64,000 bases of DNA from JACMLD01 sp039919885. Lineage in GTDB: Bacteria; Bacteroidota; Bacteroidia; Chitinophagales; Chitinophagaceae. How positions within the stretch are numbered: the first letter of the stretch is position 1; each line of letters starts with the position of its first letter. Shown in pieces: positions 44,758-54,639 of the stretch. Location: assembly GCA_039919885.1 (NCBI GenBank), contig JBDSEV010000082.1, forward strand, positions 1 through 64,000, given 5' to 3'. Under the pieces are notes generated by a model. That model saw only the letters and a program-made list of their open reading frames with translations. It was not told the DNA's origin and did not search any database. The position numbers and the translations under genes are program-made.

Positions 44758-46443
44758 ATGAAAATTTCAAAAAATATTTATCAATGGTTGGGCATATTGC
44801 TTCCAACTATTATCATCTTCGGATGCTCTAAGCAATTTCTTGAAAAACCACCTACGGATTCCATTGTTGATGCCAGCTTCTATAAAACCGACGAACAGGT
44901 ATTGGCGGGCACCGGCCTTCTGTACAGCACAGTTTGGTTCGATTACAACGACAAGGCGTCTTATAACCTCGGCGATTTCCGCGCGGGCACCGCTTTTTCT
45001 GCCTATAACGACCGGGGAAATGTGCTTTTTAATACTACCGGCAATACACCGGAGAACGGCGCGGCCTGGCGTTCTTTCTTTATTGTGGTTGGACAATCTA
45101 ACCTGGCCATGCAAAACATCAACAAATATGCGGGCGATGGCGTTTCCCCCAATGTGAAAAAAATAGCCATTGCAGAGGCCAGGTTTATGCGGGCACTCGC
45201 ATATAGTTTTTTGGTGATGAACTGGGGTGCCGTGCCGGTTATCGAAAATAACCTTACCATACTCTCTGATACAACCATTAGCAGGAATACGGAGAAAAGT
45301 GTCTGGAAATTTATTACAAAAGAAATGCGTGCCGTAGCTGCAGATCTTCCTGAGTCGCCACTGCGCCCGGGAAGGGTCACCAAATGGTCTGCGGAAGGAA
45401 TGCTGGCCCGGTTTTACCTGACCCGTTCCGGAGTTGAATCAAACGGCGCCGGTGCAAGAAACCAGTCTTTTCTTGACAGTGCAAAATATTATGCAGACAG
45501 GGTCATAAAAAGCAGCGGGGCAGCATTGTTAAATAACTATGCCGATCTTTTTCTTTACCCGTACGATAACAATACGGAATCGTTGTTTTCGCTGCAGTGG
45601 GTATATTCACCTGGTGCCTGGGGTACACAAAATTCTGCACCTGCCTACCTGGCCTACAGCCCGGACATTGCCAATGGCGATGGCTGGGGTGGCGATAAAA
45701 GCGCTACCTGGTGGATGATGACGCAATATGATGGCATAACAGCATCTCCTTCTGGTGACACCCTAAAAGGAAGAACACTGGACCAGCGGCTCAAAGCTAC
45801 TTTTATGTTGCCTGGTGCACGCTATCCGGAAATAACGCAGACCATCACAGGGGGAAAACAAAAACTGATCTTTCCTTCTACGGCGTCGACCGGCGACGAT
45901 GTCAACTTTCTAACCATAAAAAAATACGTAACGGGCAAAGCAGAAGATGTAGGCGGCCAGGCAGCGTCTCAATTTTATGGCAATGATACCTACATGCTGC
46001 GCCTGGCTGAAGTATACCTTATCTATGCAGAAGCCGCTCTTGGCAACAATGCTTTTTCAAAAGACGCTACCGCTTTGCAATATTTTAATAAAGTGCATAT
46101 GCGCGCGGGCCTGCCGCAATACCTGGATTCTCTTACCACAGATGTTATTTTAAAAGAAAGGTTTATTGAATTTGCAATAGAGGGGCTGGCGTGGTATGAC
46201 CTGGTGAGCCTGCATTACTATAATAAAGCAAAAGCGTATGCCATCCTGAATTCGCAGGACAGGGGCATCTTTGCTACGATTCCTGACAAATTTCCAGACC
46301 CAACCAGCTGGACATTTATCAAAACTACCTGGGCAACTACCGACAGAAAAATAAATGCGAACGATGGTAATTTTCTTTTGCCAATACCGGCAGCGGAATT
46401 GAGCCAGGCACCTAACCTGCTTAAAGCGCCCGTAGACTACTAG
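44758..46443 (+). CDS. SusD/RagB-type glycan-binding lipoprotein
   Basis: A 561-residue surface lipoprotein that forms the lid of the SusC transporter and captures glycan. Signal peptide with lipidated Cys at 23 (IIFGC), then the SusD family start KQFLEKPPTDSIVDASFYKTDEQ, four TPR-like helices (EARFMRALAYSFLVMNWGAVP), and the C-terminal phrase FLLPIPAAELSQAPNLL, typical of the family. It is 10 bases downstream of susC. The binding site residues cannot be identified by eye. Confidence 0.95.
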   Translation: MKISKNIYQWLGILLPTIIIFGCSKQFLEKPPTDSIVDASFYKTDEQVLAGTGLLYSTVWFDYNDKASYNLGDFRAGTAFSAYNDRGNVLFNTTGNTPENGAAWRSFFIVVGQSNLAMQNINKYAGDGVSPNVKKIAIAEARFMRALAYSFLVMNWGAVPVIENNLTILSDTTISRNTEKSVWKFITKEMRAVAADLPESPLRPGRVTKWSAEGMLARFYLTRSGVESNGAGARNQSFLDSAKYYADRVIKSSGAALLNNYADLFLYPYDNNTESLFSLQWVYSPGAWGTQNSAPAYLAYSPDIANGDGWGGDKSATWWMMTQYDGITASPSGDTLKGRTLDQRLKATFMLPGARYPEITQTITGGKQKLIFPSTASTGDDVNFLTIKKYVTGKAEDVGGQAASQFYGNDTYMLRLAEVYLIYAEAALGNNAFSKDATALQYFNKVHMRAGLPQYLDSLTTDVILKERFIEFAIEGLAWYDLVSLHYYNKAKAYAILNSQDRGIFATIPDKFPDPTSWTFIKTTWATTDRKINANDGNFLLPIPAAELSQAPNLLKAPVDY

Positions 46444-46478
46444 AACAGCCAATACAAATGATTTTAAAATTTTCTAAT

Positions 46479-47627
46479 ATGAAAAAAATAGTTCAGTCAC
46501 TTGCTGTACTTATTATGGCACTGGTTGTAACCGGTAGCTATACTTCCTGTACAAAAAATGATCTCCCCAATAATGGCGTACCGCGGGTAAACTATGTACG
46601 CGTTACCAATCCAGTGTCTTCAGATTCCTTGTTAACCGGCGCATTCCAGGGGAGCTTGATAGCCATCATTGGTGAGAACCTGCAGGATGCGGTGGAACTC
46701 TGGTTTAACGACCAGAAAGCGTCGCTTACGCCTACTTATATAACCAATACCAGTATCCTGGTGAGCGTTCCAAGCCCGATTCCAAAAGTAATTACCAACA
46801 AAATTAAACTGGTGTTTGCCAACGGAAGTATGTTGCTGTACGACTTTAAGGTACAAATAAGCGAGCCGGTTATTAATGCAATGGACTGCGAATATGTGCT
46901 CACCGGAGCCGACGCAACCATCCTGGGGGATTATTTTTATGAACCGCTCACCGTAACATTTACAGGAGGTGTAAAAGGTGAAATTGTATCCGTTACAGAT
47001 AAAATATTAAAAGTAAAAGTGCCGGCCGGTGCATTGCCCGGACAGGTAACGGTTGCCACTAATTTTGGTATTACAAAATCTGATTTCTGGTTTCGCGATA
47101 ACCGGAATATAATTTTAAGCAGCGATCCGTTTACCGGTTGGTGGAATGTTAACTATGTTGTAACCAATCCGGCGGCAGGAGACCCGCCAGCTATTAACGG
47201 AAACTATATACGTGTTAAACAAGCCATTGGCGCATGGGCATGGACGGAAGTAGCCGGGGGACCTGCCGATGCCATGGGTGCAATCAGCAAAAATATTCCT
47301 GATGAGGCCATTCTTAAGCCTGCTGATTACAACCTGAAGTTTGAAGTAAATACCATCAAGCCTTACAATAATAATACACTCAAAATAAATGTTGGCTTGC
47401 TGGAGCAGGATAACGATGCCTACAAGTGGATGCCGCCATATGACACAAAAGGCCAATGGCAAACGGTCACCATTCCTTTTGATGAAATTGCAAAAAGCTA
47501 CGCAAAGCCACTGGTGATTAGCCCTGATGGTTACTGGACGAGATTGTTATTTCATGGAGGGGGCGATCTCGATTGCGATATATCTTTTGATAATTTCCGG
47601 GTGGTACCCAAGGTTATCAAAAAATAA
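46479..47627 (+). CDS. Surface glycan-binding lipoprotein 1 (IPT/TIG domains)
   Basis: A 382-residue protein with a lipoprotein-like signal peptide (Cys24, YTSC). Two IPT/TIG Ig-like domains follow (about 30-120 and 122-205), then a C-terminal domain of about 175 residues (DPFTGWWNVNY onward, with WMPPYDTKGQWQTVTIPFDE), resembling the glycan-binding domain of Bacteroides SGBP-B proteins. The aromatic residues (WWN, WAW, WMP) suit carbohydrate contacts. It follows susD by 35 bases and is followed by a second similar protein, so both extend the SusCD complex on the cell surface. Confidence 0.82.
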   Translation: MKKIVQSLAVLIMALVVTGSYTSCTKNDLPNNGVPRVNYVRVTNPVSSDSLLTGAFQGSLIAIIGENLQDAVELWFNDQKASLTPTYITNTSILVSVPSPIPKVITNKIKLVFANGSMLLYDFKVQISEPVINAMDCEYVLTGADATILGDYFYEPLTVTFTGGVKGEIVSVTDKILKVKVPAGALPGQVTVATNFGITKSDFWFRDNRNIILSSDPFTGWWNVNYVVTNPAAGDPPAINGNYIRVKQAIGAWAWTEVAGGPADAMGAISKNIPDEAILKPADYNLKFEVNTIKPYNNNTLKINVGLLEQDNDAYKWMPPYDTKGQWQTVTIPFDEIAKSYAKPLVISPDGYWTRLLFHGGGDLDCDISFDNFRVVPKVIKK

Positions 47628-47667
47628 AAAGACCTGTTTTACAAATGCTGGGTATAAAAAAAATTAC

Positions 47668-48954
47668 ATGAAAAATAAGCTATTTAACATAAAGTTGTTT
47701 TTACTCGTCTGCCTGCTTTCGGCCACCGGATGGGTGGCTTCCTGCAAGAAAAACAATGACACTGTCTCAGATAAAATTGTACTGTTAAGTTTCGGTCCCA
47801 CGGGTGCTAAAATAGGCGACACCATCAGTTTCATCGGAAACAACCTTAACAAGGTGACCGCCGTAGAACTTGTGGGCGCTACAGTGCCTTCAACTGCATT
47901 TACCAAATCTTCGCCGGAACGCATAGAATTTATTATACCGGCCGCTACGCAGGAGGGCTTTGCAACGCTTAAAACGCCAGACGGTGACATTGTATCGAAA
48001 ACAAAAATAAATTTTAACGTCGCTACTAAGATTACATCGATAACTAAACAGGCCCGGCCCGGAGAAAATATTACCATCAAGGGCGAATTTATAAACTGGA
48101 TAAAAGAGGTGCGGTTTGCAAAAGATATTGCAGACACAACTTTTGTAAGTAAAACATTAACCGAATTGGTGGTTAAGGTGCCGCAAAATGCCAGAACAGG
48201 TACCTTGTTGATTTCGTTCGGAGGTACAAAACCACTAACCATTGAAACAGACAGCGTGCTAATAGTGACATTGCCGGCAATTACCGGATTTTCGCCGAGT
48301 CCCGTGGATCGTGGAACCAACCTAACGATTACAGGCACCAACCTTGACCTCGCGATGGGGGTTTTATTTAAAGGCCTTACAGATCCTATTACAACTTTTG
48401 TAAGTCAGACCCCCACCCAGCTTGTTGTAAAAGTGCCCGCTGCCGCCAACAAAGGTAAAATAACGCTCGTAGCGTATTCAACCCTTACCGTAGAGTCGGA
48501 AACTTCACTTGCATTCGTTGGTGACCTTCCCGACCTGGCACCCTTGGGTTATGCATTTTATATTGATGACCTGGAAAATGGGTGGCAAAACTGGGGATGG
48601 AACAGTACGGCCACTTTCAACAGTACCGACAATGTTCGTGATGGTACTGCTTCTATTAAACTGGATTACACCGGGCAGTGGGGCGCATTGAAATTTGCCA
48701 ACGGATCTGTGTCTACCGCAGCATATAGTGAAATTACTTTTTCAGTATACGGTACTGCGGGTTCAGCGGGCAAGAAAATTAATGTTACCCCCAGTGGCGG
48801 TACAACCTATACCATTACTTTGGAAGAAGGAAAATGGGTGGAGTACAAACTTACAAAAGCGCAGGTGGGCAATCCTGCTACCATAACTGATCTTGCTTTT
48901 CAAAACGAGGATTGGACCGGCCTTGTGTATATCGACCACGTTGGTTTGCGGTAA
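47668..48954 (+). CDS. Surface glycan-binding lipoprotein 2 (three IPT/TIG domains)
   Basis: A 428-residue lipoprotein with signal MKNKLFNIKLFLLVCLLSAT and Cys26 (VASC). It has three IPT/TIG domains (about 36-115, 116-200, 200-285), each with the GDTISFIGNNL / GENITIKGEF / RGTNLTITGTNL start, then a C-terminal beta-sandwich of about 135 residues (FYIDDLENGWQNWGWNST). Trp and Tyr residues in that domain suggest a carbohydrate-binding module. The C-terminal domain differs from that of the first surface protein. The longer in-frame start at 47527 overlaps the preceding gene and lacks a signal peptide. A terminator follows. Confidence 0.8.
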   Translation: MKNKLFNIKLFLLVCLLSATGWVASCKKNNDTVSDKIVLLSFGPTGAKIGDTISFIGNNLNKVTAVELVGATVPSTAFTKSSPERIEFIIPAATQEGFATLKTPDGDIVSKTKINFNVATKITSITKQARPGENITIKGEFINWIKEVRFAKDIADTTFVSKTLTELVVKVPQNARTGTLLISFGGTKPLTIETDSVLIVTLPAITGFSPSPVDRGTNLTITGTNLDLAMGVLFKGLTDPITTFVSQTPTQLVVKVPAAANKGKITLVAYSTLTVESETSLAFVGDLPDLAPLGYAFYIDDLENGWQNWGWNSTATFNSTDNVRDGTASIKLDYTGQWGALKFANGSVSTAAYSEITFSVYGTAGSAGKKINVTPSGGTTYTITLEEGKWVEYKLTKAQVGNPATITDLAFQNEDWTGLVYIDHVGLR

Positions 48955-48994
48955 ATATTTTGGTGAAATAGCAGTCAAATCGTTTACTTAGAAT

Positions 48995-49030
48995 AACACT
49001 GCTGCAGTTAAAATTGCAGCAGTGTTTTTT
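48995..49030 (+). terminator. Strong terminator closing the susCD block
   Basis: A 12-bp perfect stem (AACACTGCTGCA paired with TGCAGCAGTGTT), 8-base loop, T-run of six. It separates the surface-capture block from the AraC and catabolic block. Confidence 0.93.
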
Positions 49031-49075
49031 ATAATCCAGGGCGGTTAGTTGAGCCTCCAAAAGATCGTGGCAGTG

Positions 49076-49960
49076 CTAAATAAATATCCTGGTGCCTGTA
49101 CCCGAATAACTTTCCCTAAAATCTTTGGGCGTTGTACCTTTTTTCTTTTTGAAGATGCGGTTAAAATTGGAAATATTATTGAACCCGCAGTGGTAAGCAA
49201 TTTCCGCAACGGACTGGGAAGTGTCAATTAACATGCGGGATGCATTGCCCAGGCGGATTTCATTCAGGCAATCGATAAACGTCATCCCGGTTTTTGTTTT
49301 GAAGAACCGGCTGAACGCGGCTTCTGTCATATTGGACAATTTTGCTATTTCGCTTAATTTAATGGATTTATGAAAATTCTGGTTGAGGTGCTCCATGGTT
49401 TTTTCCACCCGCCGGCTATTATAAAAAGAGTGCCCAACATTGTTAAATGAAGTATCGGATAGCATCCGCATATTGCGCGACGTAGACAGGTCGTGCAGAA
49501 TTGAAATCAGTTCCAGCACCGAATCGAACCCGTGCTTTTTATTCAGTCCCAGGATGCGGGGCGCCAGCTGCTGAATGGTTTCTTTTGAAAATGATATGCC
49601 GCGGCTGGATTTCTCGAACATCGCACGAATAAAACTGAGCTGGTTCCGCCTCAGTAATTTGTCATCAAATAAATCTTTATGAAACTGGATGGTTACTTCG
49701 TGTATTTCTTTGCTTTTACATTTGTTCGTAAACCATGCATGTGCCAGGTTTGACCCTACCAGTACCAATTCCATATCGCTTATCTCTTCCATGTGGTCGC
49801 CCACTACGCGCCTGGCCCCCGTGGCGTTGCTGATAAAATTAAGTTCATATTCTTCATGGTAATGAAGCGGAAAATCGAAATCAGTTTTCAAGCGGGAAAA
49901 AAGGGTGAAACAGTCCGACTGGGTAAGCGGGGTAATTTCTTTCAGGGTATTTTTAAGCAT
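49076..49960 (-). CDS. AraC-family regulator, cupin type
   Basis: A 294-residue transcription factor with an N-terminal cupin-like sensory domain (FPLHYHEEYELNFISNATG) and a C-terminal AraC/XylS double helix-turn-helix (about 190-285, with IKLSEIAKLSNMTEAAFSRFFK and SQSVAEIAYHCGFNNISNFNRIFKKKKGTTPKDFR). It is divergent from the GH26-symporter-GH130 operon with a 320-base gap, so it likely controls that operon in response to a mannan-derived sugar. This is inference from position. Confidence 0.88.
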   Translation of the reverse strand: MLKNTLKEITPLTQSDCFTLFSRLKTDFDFPLHYHEEYELNFISNATGARRVVGDHMEEISDMELVLVGSNLAHAWFTNKCKSKEIHEVTIQFHKDLFDDKLLRRNQLSFIRAMFEKSSRGISFSKETIQQLAPRILGLNKKHGFDSVLELISILHDLSTSRNMRMLSDTSFNNVGHSFYNSRRVEKTMEHLNQNFHKSIKLSEIAKLSNMTEAAFSRFFKTKTGMTFIDCLNEIRLGNASRMLIDTSQSVAEIAYHCGFNNISNFNRIFKKKKGTTPKDFRESYSGTGTRIFI

Positions 49961-50280
49961 ATGGCAAAATTCTGCAATCGTGGTAAGAAAATATGACGTG
50001 CCCTGAAAATGTTCAGGGTAGGGTAAAAATAATACAATATCGCGTCAATTTGTGTTTGCCGCCGATTTAGCTGTGTCAATCTTGTTTTGGCATTGTTGCG
50101 TACGCTTCGTTACAGTAAATAGTACAAGGTTAAGGTAAAAAAGTATTAGTTTTTGGTTGGGTAATAAATTTAAATTTGTGTTGGTTTTTTATTACGTGCG
50201 AAACAACGATTCTGCTATGATGCAGGGCGAAATTTTTCACTTACACACGCCTATTAATTTAAGTAAGCATATACTATAAC
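49961..50280. promoter_or_regulatory. Divergent control region, AraC/GH26
   Basis: The 320-bp gap shared by the AraC regulator (minus) and the GH26 operon (plus). It includes a TAnnTTTG element at 50171-50178 for the GH26 side. I see no obvious inverted operator. Confidence 0.5.
50171..50178 (+). promoter_or_regulatory. -7 element (TAAATTTG) for the GH26 operon
   Basis: Exact TAnnTTTG, about 100 bases before the GH26 start, so this transcript would have a long leader unlike many others in the window. A TTG lies 15 bases upstream, closer than usual. Confidence 0.45.
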
Positions 50281-51405
50281 ATGTATAAACTTAGCAGTCT
50301 GTTGCCGTTGGTTTGCTTTTGCCTTCATGGTTTTACGCAGGATATGCCGTCCGATAAAAACGCAGGCAGCCAAACCGTACAGCTTTATCAAAACCTAAAA
50401 AAATACCGTTCGGAAGGTTTTATGTTTGGTCACCAGGATGATTTGGCATACGGCGTAAACTGGAAATACATTCCGGGTAAAAGCGATATAAAAGACGTTA
50501 CAGGAGACTACCCGGCAGTGTATGGATGGGAACTGGGCCATCTTGAACTGGATAGTTCGAAAAACCTGGACGGCGTTCCGTTTGCCGCTATGAAGCATTT
50601 TATTGCAACGGCCTATAACAGGGGCGGTGTGATTACAATCAGCTGGCATTTTACCAACGCCCTTACTGGTAAATCTGCATGGGATACTACGCATGGTGCA
50701 GTTGCTGCCATTCTTCCGGGCGGTGAAAAAAACGGGTTGTATAAAAGCTGGCTGGACAAGATTGCTGCATTCATGCTGGACCTAAAGGGCAGTAATGGCG
50801 AGGCCATACCGGTAATATTCCGTCCTTTTCACGAATTAAACGGATCCTGGTTTTGGTGGGGTAAAAATCAATGCACGCCGGAAGAGATAAAAAATTTGTA
50901 TCGTTTTACGGTGGCTTACCTGCGTGATACAAAACAAGTGCACCATCTCCTGTACGCGTTTAATACCGATCGATTTAGCAGTGAAGGTGAATACCTGGAG
51001 CGCTTTCCCGGAAAAGAATGGGTAGATATTATTGGATTTGATATTTACCAGCGCGGAAAAGACAACCAGCAATTCATCCATGACCTGGACCACATGCTTA
51101 CGGTGCTTGAAAAGCTGGCTGCAGAATACAATAAAATCCCGGCGCTAACGGAATTTGGTTACGGCAGTTTGCCAGACAGCACCTGGTGGACGCAGGTTCT
51201 GTTACCCGCAATTGGTACCCATAAAATAGCGTATGCGCTCGCGTGGCGCAATGCGGGCAAATCGCCGCGGGGCAACTATGAATATTATGTTCCGTTTAAA
51301 GGCGAAGCATCTGCACCTGATTTCCTGAAATTTTATAATGATAAGCGGACGCTGTTTCAGAAAGGGGTGACGAAAGAAAGACTATACGGCAAAAAAAAAT
51401 TTTAA
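50281..51405 (+). CDS. GH26 endo-1,4-beta-mannanase
   Basis: A 374-residue exported enzyme that cuts internal beta-1,4-mannosidic bonds, giving mannobiose in related enzymes. A signal peptide (MYKLSSLLPLVCFCLHGFTQ) with no clear lipobox leads into a GH26 (clan A) barrel. GHQDDLAYGVNWKY near the start is typical. The proton donor E185 (FRPFHELNGSWFWWG) and nucleophile E291 (LTEFGYG) are both present. It is the first gene of the catabolic operon, with the symporter 109 bases downstream. Surface or periplasmic location cannot be fixed from sequence. Confidence 0.92.
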   Translation: MYKLSSLLPLVCFCLHGFTQDMPSDKNAGSQTVQLYQNLKKYRSEGFMFGHQDDLAYGVNWKYIPGKSDIKDVTGDYPAVYGWELGHLELDSSKNLDGVPFAAMKHFIATAYNRGGVITISWHFTNALTGKSAWDTTHGAVAAILPGGEKNGLYKSWLDKIAAFMLDLKGSNGEAIPVIFRPFHELNGSWFWWGKNQCTPEEIKNLYRFTVAYLRDTKQVHHLLYAFNTDRFSSEGEYLERFPGKEWVDIIGFDIYQRGKDNQQFIHDLDHMLTVLEKLAAEYNKIPALTEFGYGSLPDSTWWTQVLLPAIGTHKIAYALAWRNAGKSPRGNYEYYVPFKGEASAPDFLKFYNDKRTLFQKGVTKERLYGKKKF

Positions 51406-51514
51406 CGAGCAGGCGCGGCCATGTGCTGGAAGACAGCAATTACAAACTTTGATTGATTAACGGATAGCTTGGCGAAGAAGGAAAAGCGCCTGAAACGATT
51501 GTTTAAACCATTGC

Positions 51515-53344
51515 ATGAACTTACATTTAATTGACGTTGTTATTATTGTGATTTACCTGCTAGTGATGGTTTCACTGGGTTTTTGGTTCAGGAAAAAGGC
51601 CAGGCAAAACAAAGAAAGTTACCTGATGGGGGGTAAATCGCTCCCCTGGTACATGCTTGGGTTGAGCGATGCAAGCGATATGTTTGACATTAGCGGCACC
51701 ATGTGGATGATTTCCCTGTGTTTTGTATACGGGCTGAAAAGTATTTGGATACCATGGCTGTGGCCGGTGTTCAACCAGGTTTTCAATATGATGTTCCTTG
51801 CAAAATGGCTCCGCAGATCAAACGCAAATACCGGGGCAGAATGGCTGGCAGGGAGGTTTGGTAAGATGGGTAAAGGGGTGCGGGGCGCGCATACGATTGT
51901 TGTTGTATTTGCGCTCATCGGTTGCCTTGGTTTTCTCGCTTACGGATTCATTGGGCTGGGCAAGTTTATTGAAATCTTTGTTCCCTGGCAATATGTAAAA
52001 GACTATATCCCTTTTGAAATTGCACCACAATATGTTGCGCATTTCTATGGAATTATTTTCTCGCTGTTTGCAATGTTTTATTCCGTCCTCGGCGGAATGC
52101 ACAGTATTGTGCTGGGTGATGTGATCAAGTATGCAATCATGACGGTTGGTTGCATTGCCATCGCTGTTATTGCCATGATAAATTTGCGTGGACATTCATT
52201 AAACGTTCCCGAAGGATGGGGCAATCCTTTTTTTGGCTGGCGGCTGGGTTTAAACTGGTCGGGCATAGTGGCGGATGCCAACAAAAAAATTGCGGAAGAT
52301 GGTTACGGTTTATTTGGCATTTTTTTTATGATGATGCTGTTCAAAGGAATATTTGCAAGTTTTGCTGGCCCTGCGCCAAACTATGATATGCAAAAGGTGC
52401 TTTCTACCCGTTCGCCGAAAGACGCTTCCAAGATGACTGGTTTTGTTTCAATTGTATTATTGCCTATCCGGTATTCCATGGTCATTGGCTTCACCGTACT
52501 GGCATTGCTGTATTACCAGCAACTAAACCTGGACAACGGCACCGGGGGTACAGATTTTGAACGCATACTCCCTGCCGCTATCAATACTTTCTTACCTGCA
52601 GGTATCCTGGGTTTGGTGCTTACCGGTCTGCTCGGCGCTTTTATGGGCACTTTTTCCGGAACTTTAAATGCTGCGCAGGCATACATAGTCAATGATATCT
52701 ACCTGAAATATATTAATCCCAGTGCCAGTACCCGTAAAATAATTACCATGAATTATATCATGGGTGTTGTAGTAGTGCTGACCGGTATCGTGCTGGGCTT
52801 CTTTGCAAAAGATGTGAATAGCATCCTGCAGTGGATTGTTTCTGCATTGTACGGTGGATACATTGCAGCCAATGTGCTGAAATGGTACTGGTGGCGTTTT
52901 AATGCCAACGGTTTTTATTATGGTATGCTGGTGGGCATTGTTGCGGCAATGGTATTTTCCAGGTTGATCGATGGCTCACAGTTGCTGTATTATTTCCCGG
53001 TATTATTTATTTTATCACTGGCTGGTTGCCTCATCGGAACTTACACGGCGCCTCCAACGGATAGCAGCACACTGCAATCATTTTACAAAACGGTTCGCCC
53101 CTGGGGTTTCTGGAAGCCCGTGCACGCACTGGTAATAGCCGCAGATCCGCTGTTTCAACCCAATAAAAGATTTAAGCTGGATATGTTTAATGTGGTGCTC
53201 GGAATTATCGCCCAAACCTGCCTTACTATTTTGCCGATGTATGTTGTTTTATGGATGAAACTTCCTTTACTCATAACAATTGCCATTCTTGTTGTGATAA
53301 TATTTGTACTCAAAAAGACATGGTGGAATAAACTTGAAAACTAA
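51515..53344 (+). CDS. Sodium:solute symporter (SSS family)
   Basis: A 609-residue inner-membrane protein with about 14 hydrophobic helices, of the sodium:solute symporter family (conserved YLMGGKSLPWYMLGLSDASDMFDISGTMW near the start and the Na+-site-type segments). In the B. fragilis mannobiose operon an SSS gene takes the same place, so it probably imports mannobiose or short mannooligosaccharides for the cytosolic enzymes. The next gene's start overlaps only slightly (or lies 10 bases after its stop, depending on start), so it is translationally close to the GH130 gene. Confidence 0.85.
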   Translation: MNLHLIDVVIIVIYLLVMVSLGFWFRKKARQNKESYLMGGKSLPWYMLGLSDASDMFDISGTMWMISLCFVYGLKSIWIPWLWPVFNQVFNMMFLAKWLRRSNANTGAEWLAGRFGKMGKGVRGAHTIVVVFALIGCLGFLAYGFIGLGKFIEIFVPWQYVKDYIPFEIAPQYVAHFYGIIFSLFAMFYSVLGGMHSIVLGDVIKYAIMTVGCIAIAVIAMINLRGHSLNVPEGWGNPFFGWRLGLNWSGIVADANKKIAEDGYGLFGIFFMMMLFKGIFASFAGPAPNYDMQKVLSTRSPKDASKMTGFVSIVLLPIRYSMVIGFTVLALLYYQQLNLDNGTGGTDFERILPAAINTFLPAGILGLVLTGLLGAFMGTFSGTLNAAQAYIVNDIYLKYINPSASTRKIITMNYIMGVVVVLTGIVLGFFAKDVNSILQWIVSALYGGYIAANVLKWYWWRFNANGFYYGMLVGIVAAMVFSRLIDGSQLLYYFPVLFILSLAGCLIGTYTAPPTDSSTLQSFYKTVRPWGFWKPVHALVIAADPLFQPNKRFKLDMFNVVLGIIAQTCLTILPMYVVLWMKLPLLITIAILVVIIFVLKKTWWNKLEN

Positions 53345-53354
53345 TATTGCTTCC

Positions 53355-54608
53355 ATGAAAATATCCGCGGCAGGTGACGACTTAAAAAGAAATATGATGA
53401 CAGCACACTTTGATAAGCGATTGACAGCGCTCCATACACTTCATGAATCGTTGATAAGCCGGCAAAATGAACCGGCCGGTCCCGGAAACGGTGTTTACGA
53501 TCGATATAAATATCCCATACTCACTGCCGACCACACCCCGTTGTTCTGGCGCTATGATTTGAATGCAGCCAGCAACCCCTACCTGATGGAGAGGTTTGGC
53601 ATCAATGCGGTGTTAAATGCGGGCGCTATTAAATGGAACAACAAATATATTGTGGTTGCCAGGGTAGAAGGCATTGACAGGAAGTCTTTTTTTGCAGTGG
53701 CAGAAAGCGATAACGGTATTGATAATTTTCGTTTTTGGGATTACCCGATAGCTATGCCAGAGACCGACAACCCGGATACCAACGTTTATGATATGCGGCT
53801 TGTAGAACACGAAGACGGATGGGTATATGGCTTGTTTTGTACAGAGCGCCGGGACCCAAACGCAGCCCCCGGCGATCAGTCGGCGGCCATTGCCCAATGC
53901 GGCATCGCCAGAACAAAAGATTTATTACGATGGGAACGGCTGCCGGATCTAAAAACAGCATCGCCCCAGCAACGTAATGTAGTGCTGCATCCTGAATTGG
54001 TACAGGGCAAATATGCATTTTATACGCGGCCACAAGACAGTTTTATTGACGCAGGTAAAGGTGGCGGCATTGGTTTTGGCTTGTCATCTTCTATTGTTGG
54101 TGCGGAAGTAACGGAGGAAGTAATCGTAGACAAGAAAATATACCATACCGTATACGAGGCAAAAAATGGGGCAGGGCCCGCTCCTTTAAAAACGGCTATT
54201 GGCTGGTTGCACCTTGCACATGGCGTAAGAAATACGGCGGCGGGTCTCCGTTATGTACTATATATGTTTGTAACAGATTTACATGATCTCACCAAAGTCA
54301 TCTATAAACCGGGCGGATATTTTTTGGCACCTGAAGGAGAAGAGCGTACTGGTGATGTATCAAATGTGGCTTTCTGCAACGGTTGGATAGCAGACGAAAA
54401 TGGTACCGTATTTATTTACTACGCATCTTCTGATACGCGCATGCATGTAGCCGTTTCTTCTATTGATAAACTGCTCGACTATGTAACGAATACACCAGAA
54501 GACGGTTTCAGATCTGCAAAATCAGTTGACACTGTTATCGGTCTGATAAAAAGAAATGGTGCCTATATAACTTCCACCCATCAGAACGAAGTCGTGGCTG
54601 GCCATTGA
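53355..54608 (+). CDS. GH130 beta-1,4-mannosylglucose phosphorylase
   Basis: A 417-residue cytosolic phosphorylase of the five-bladed GH130 family; it phosphorolyses 4-O-beta-D-mannosyl-D-glucose to mannose-1-phosphate and glucose. Matching blocks include EGIDRKSFFAVAESDNGI, TNVYDMRLVEHEDGW (D146, the expected general acid), IARTKDLLRWERLPDL, QQRNVVLHPELVQGKYAFYT, GWLHLAHGVRN and YYASSDTRMHVA. They fit the GH130_1 (MGP) subfamily better than mannooligosaccharide phosphorylases. No signal peptide. Internal Met codons at residues 14-15 would shorten the start to nearer the B. fragilis enzyme. Confidence 0.9.
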   Translation: MKISAAGDDLKRNMMTAHFDKRLTALHTLHESLISRQNEPAGPGNGVYDRYKYPILTADHTPLFWRYDLNAASNPYLMERFGINAVLNAGAIKWNNKYIVVARVEGIDRKSFFAVAESDNGIDNFRFWDYPIAMPETDNPDTNVYDMRLVEHEDGWVYGLFCTERRDPNAAPGDQSAAIAQCGIARTKDLLRWERLPDLKTASPQQRNVVLHPELVQGKYAFYTRPQDSFIDAGKGGGIGFGLSSSIVGAEVTEEVIVDKKIYHTVYEAKNGAGPAPLKTAIGWLHLAHGVRNTAAGLRYVLYMFVTDLHDLTKVIYKPGGYFLAPEGEERTGDVSNVAFCNGWIADENGTVFIYYASSDTRMHVAVSSIDKLLDYVTNTPEDGFRSAKSVDTVIGLIKRNGAYITSTHQNEVVAGH

Positions 54609-54639
54609 TGCAATAGCCATGACGATAATAAGGCTTACA

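Noticed and set aside
47664..48341. Long reverse-strand frame of 225 codons
   Set aside because: It lies wholly antisense to the second IPT/TIG lipoprotein, whose domains and signal peptide are clear.
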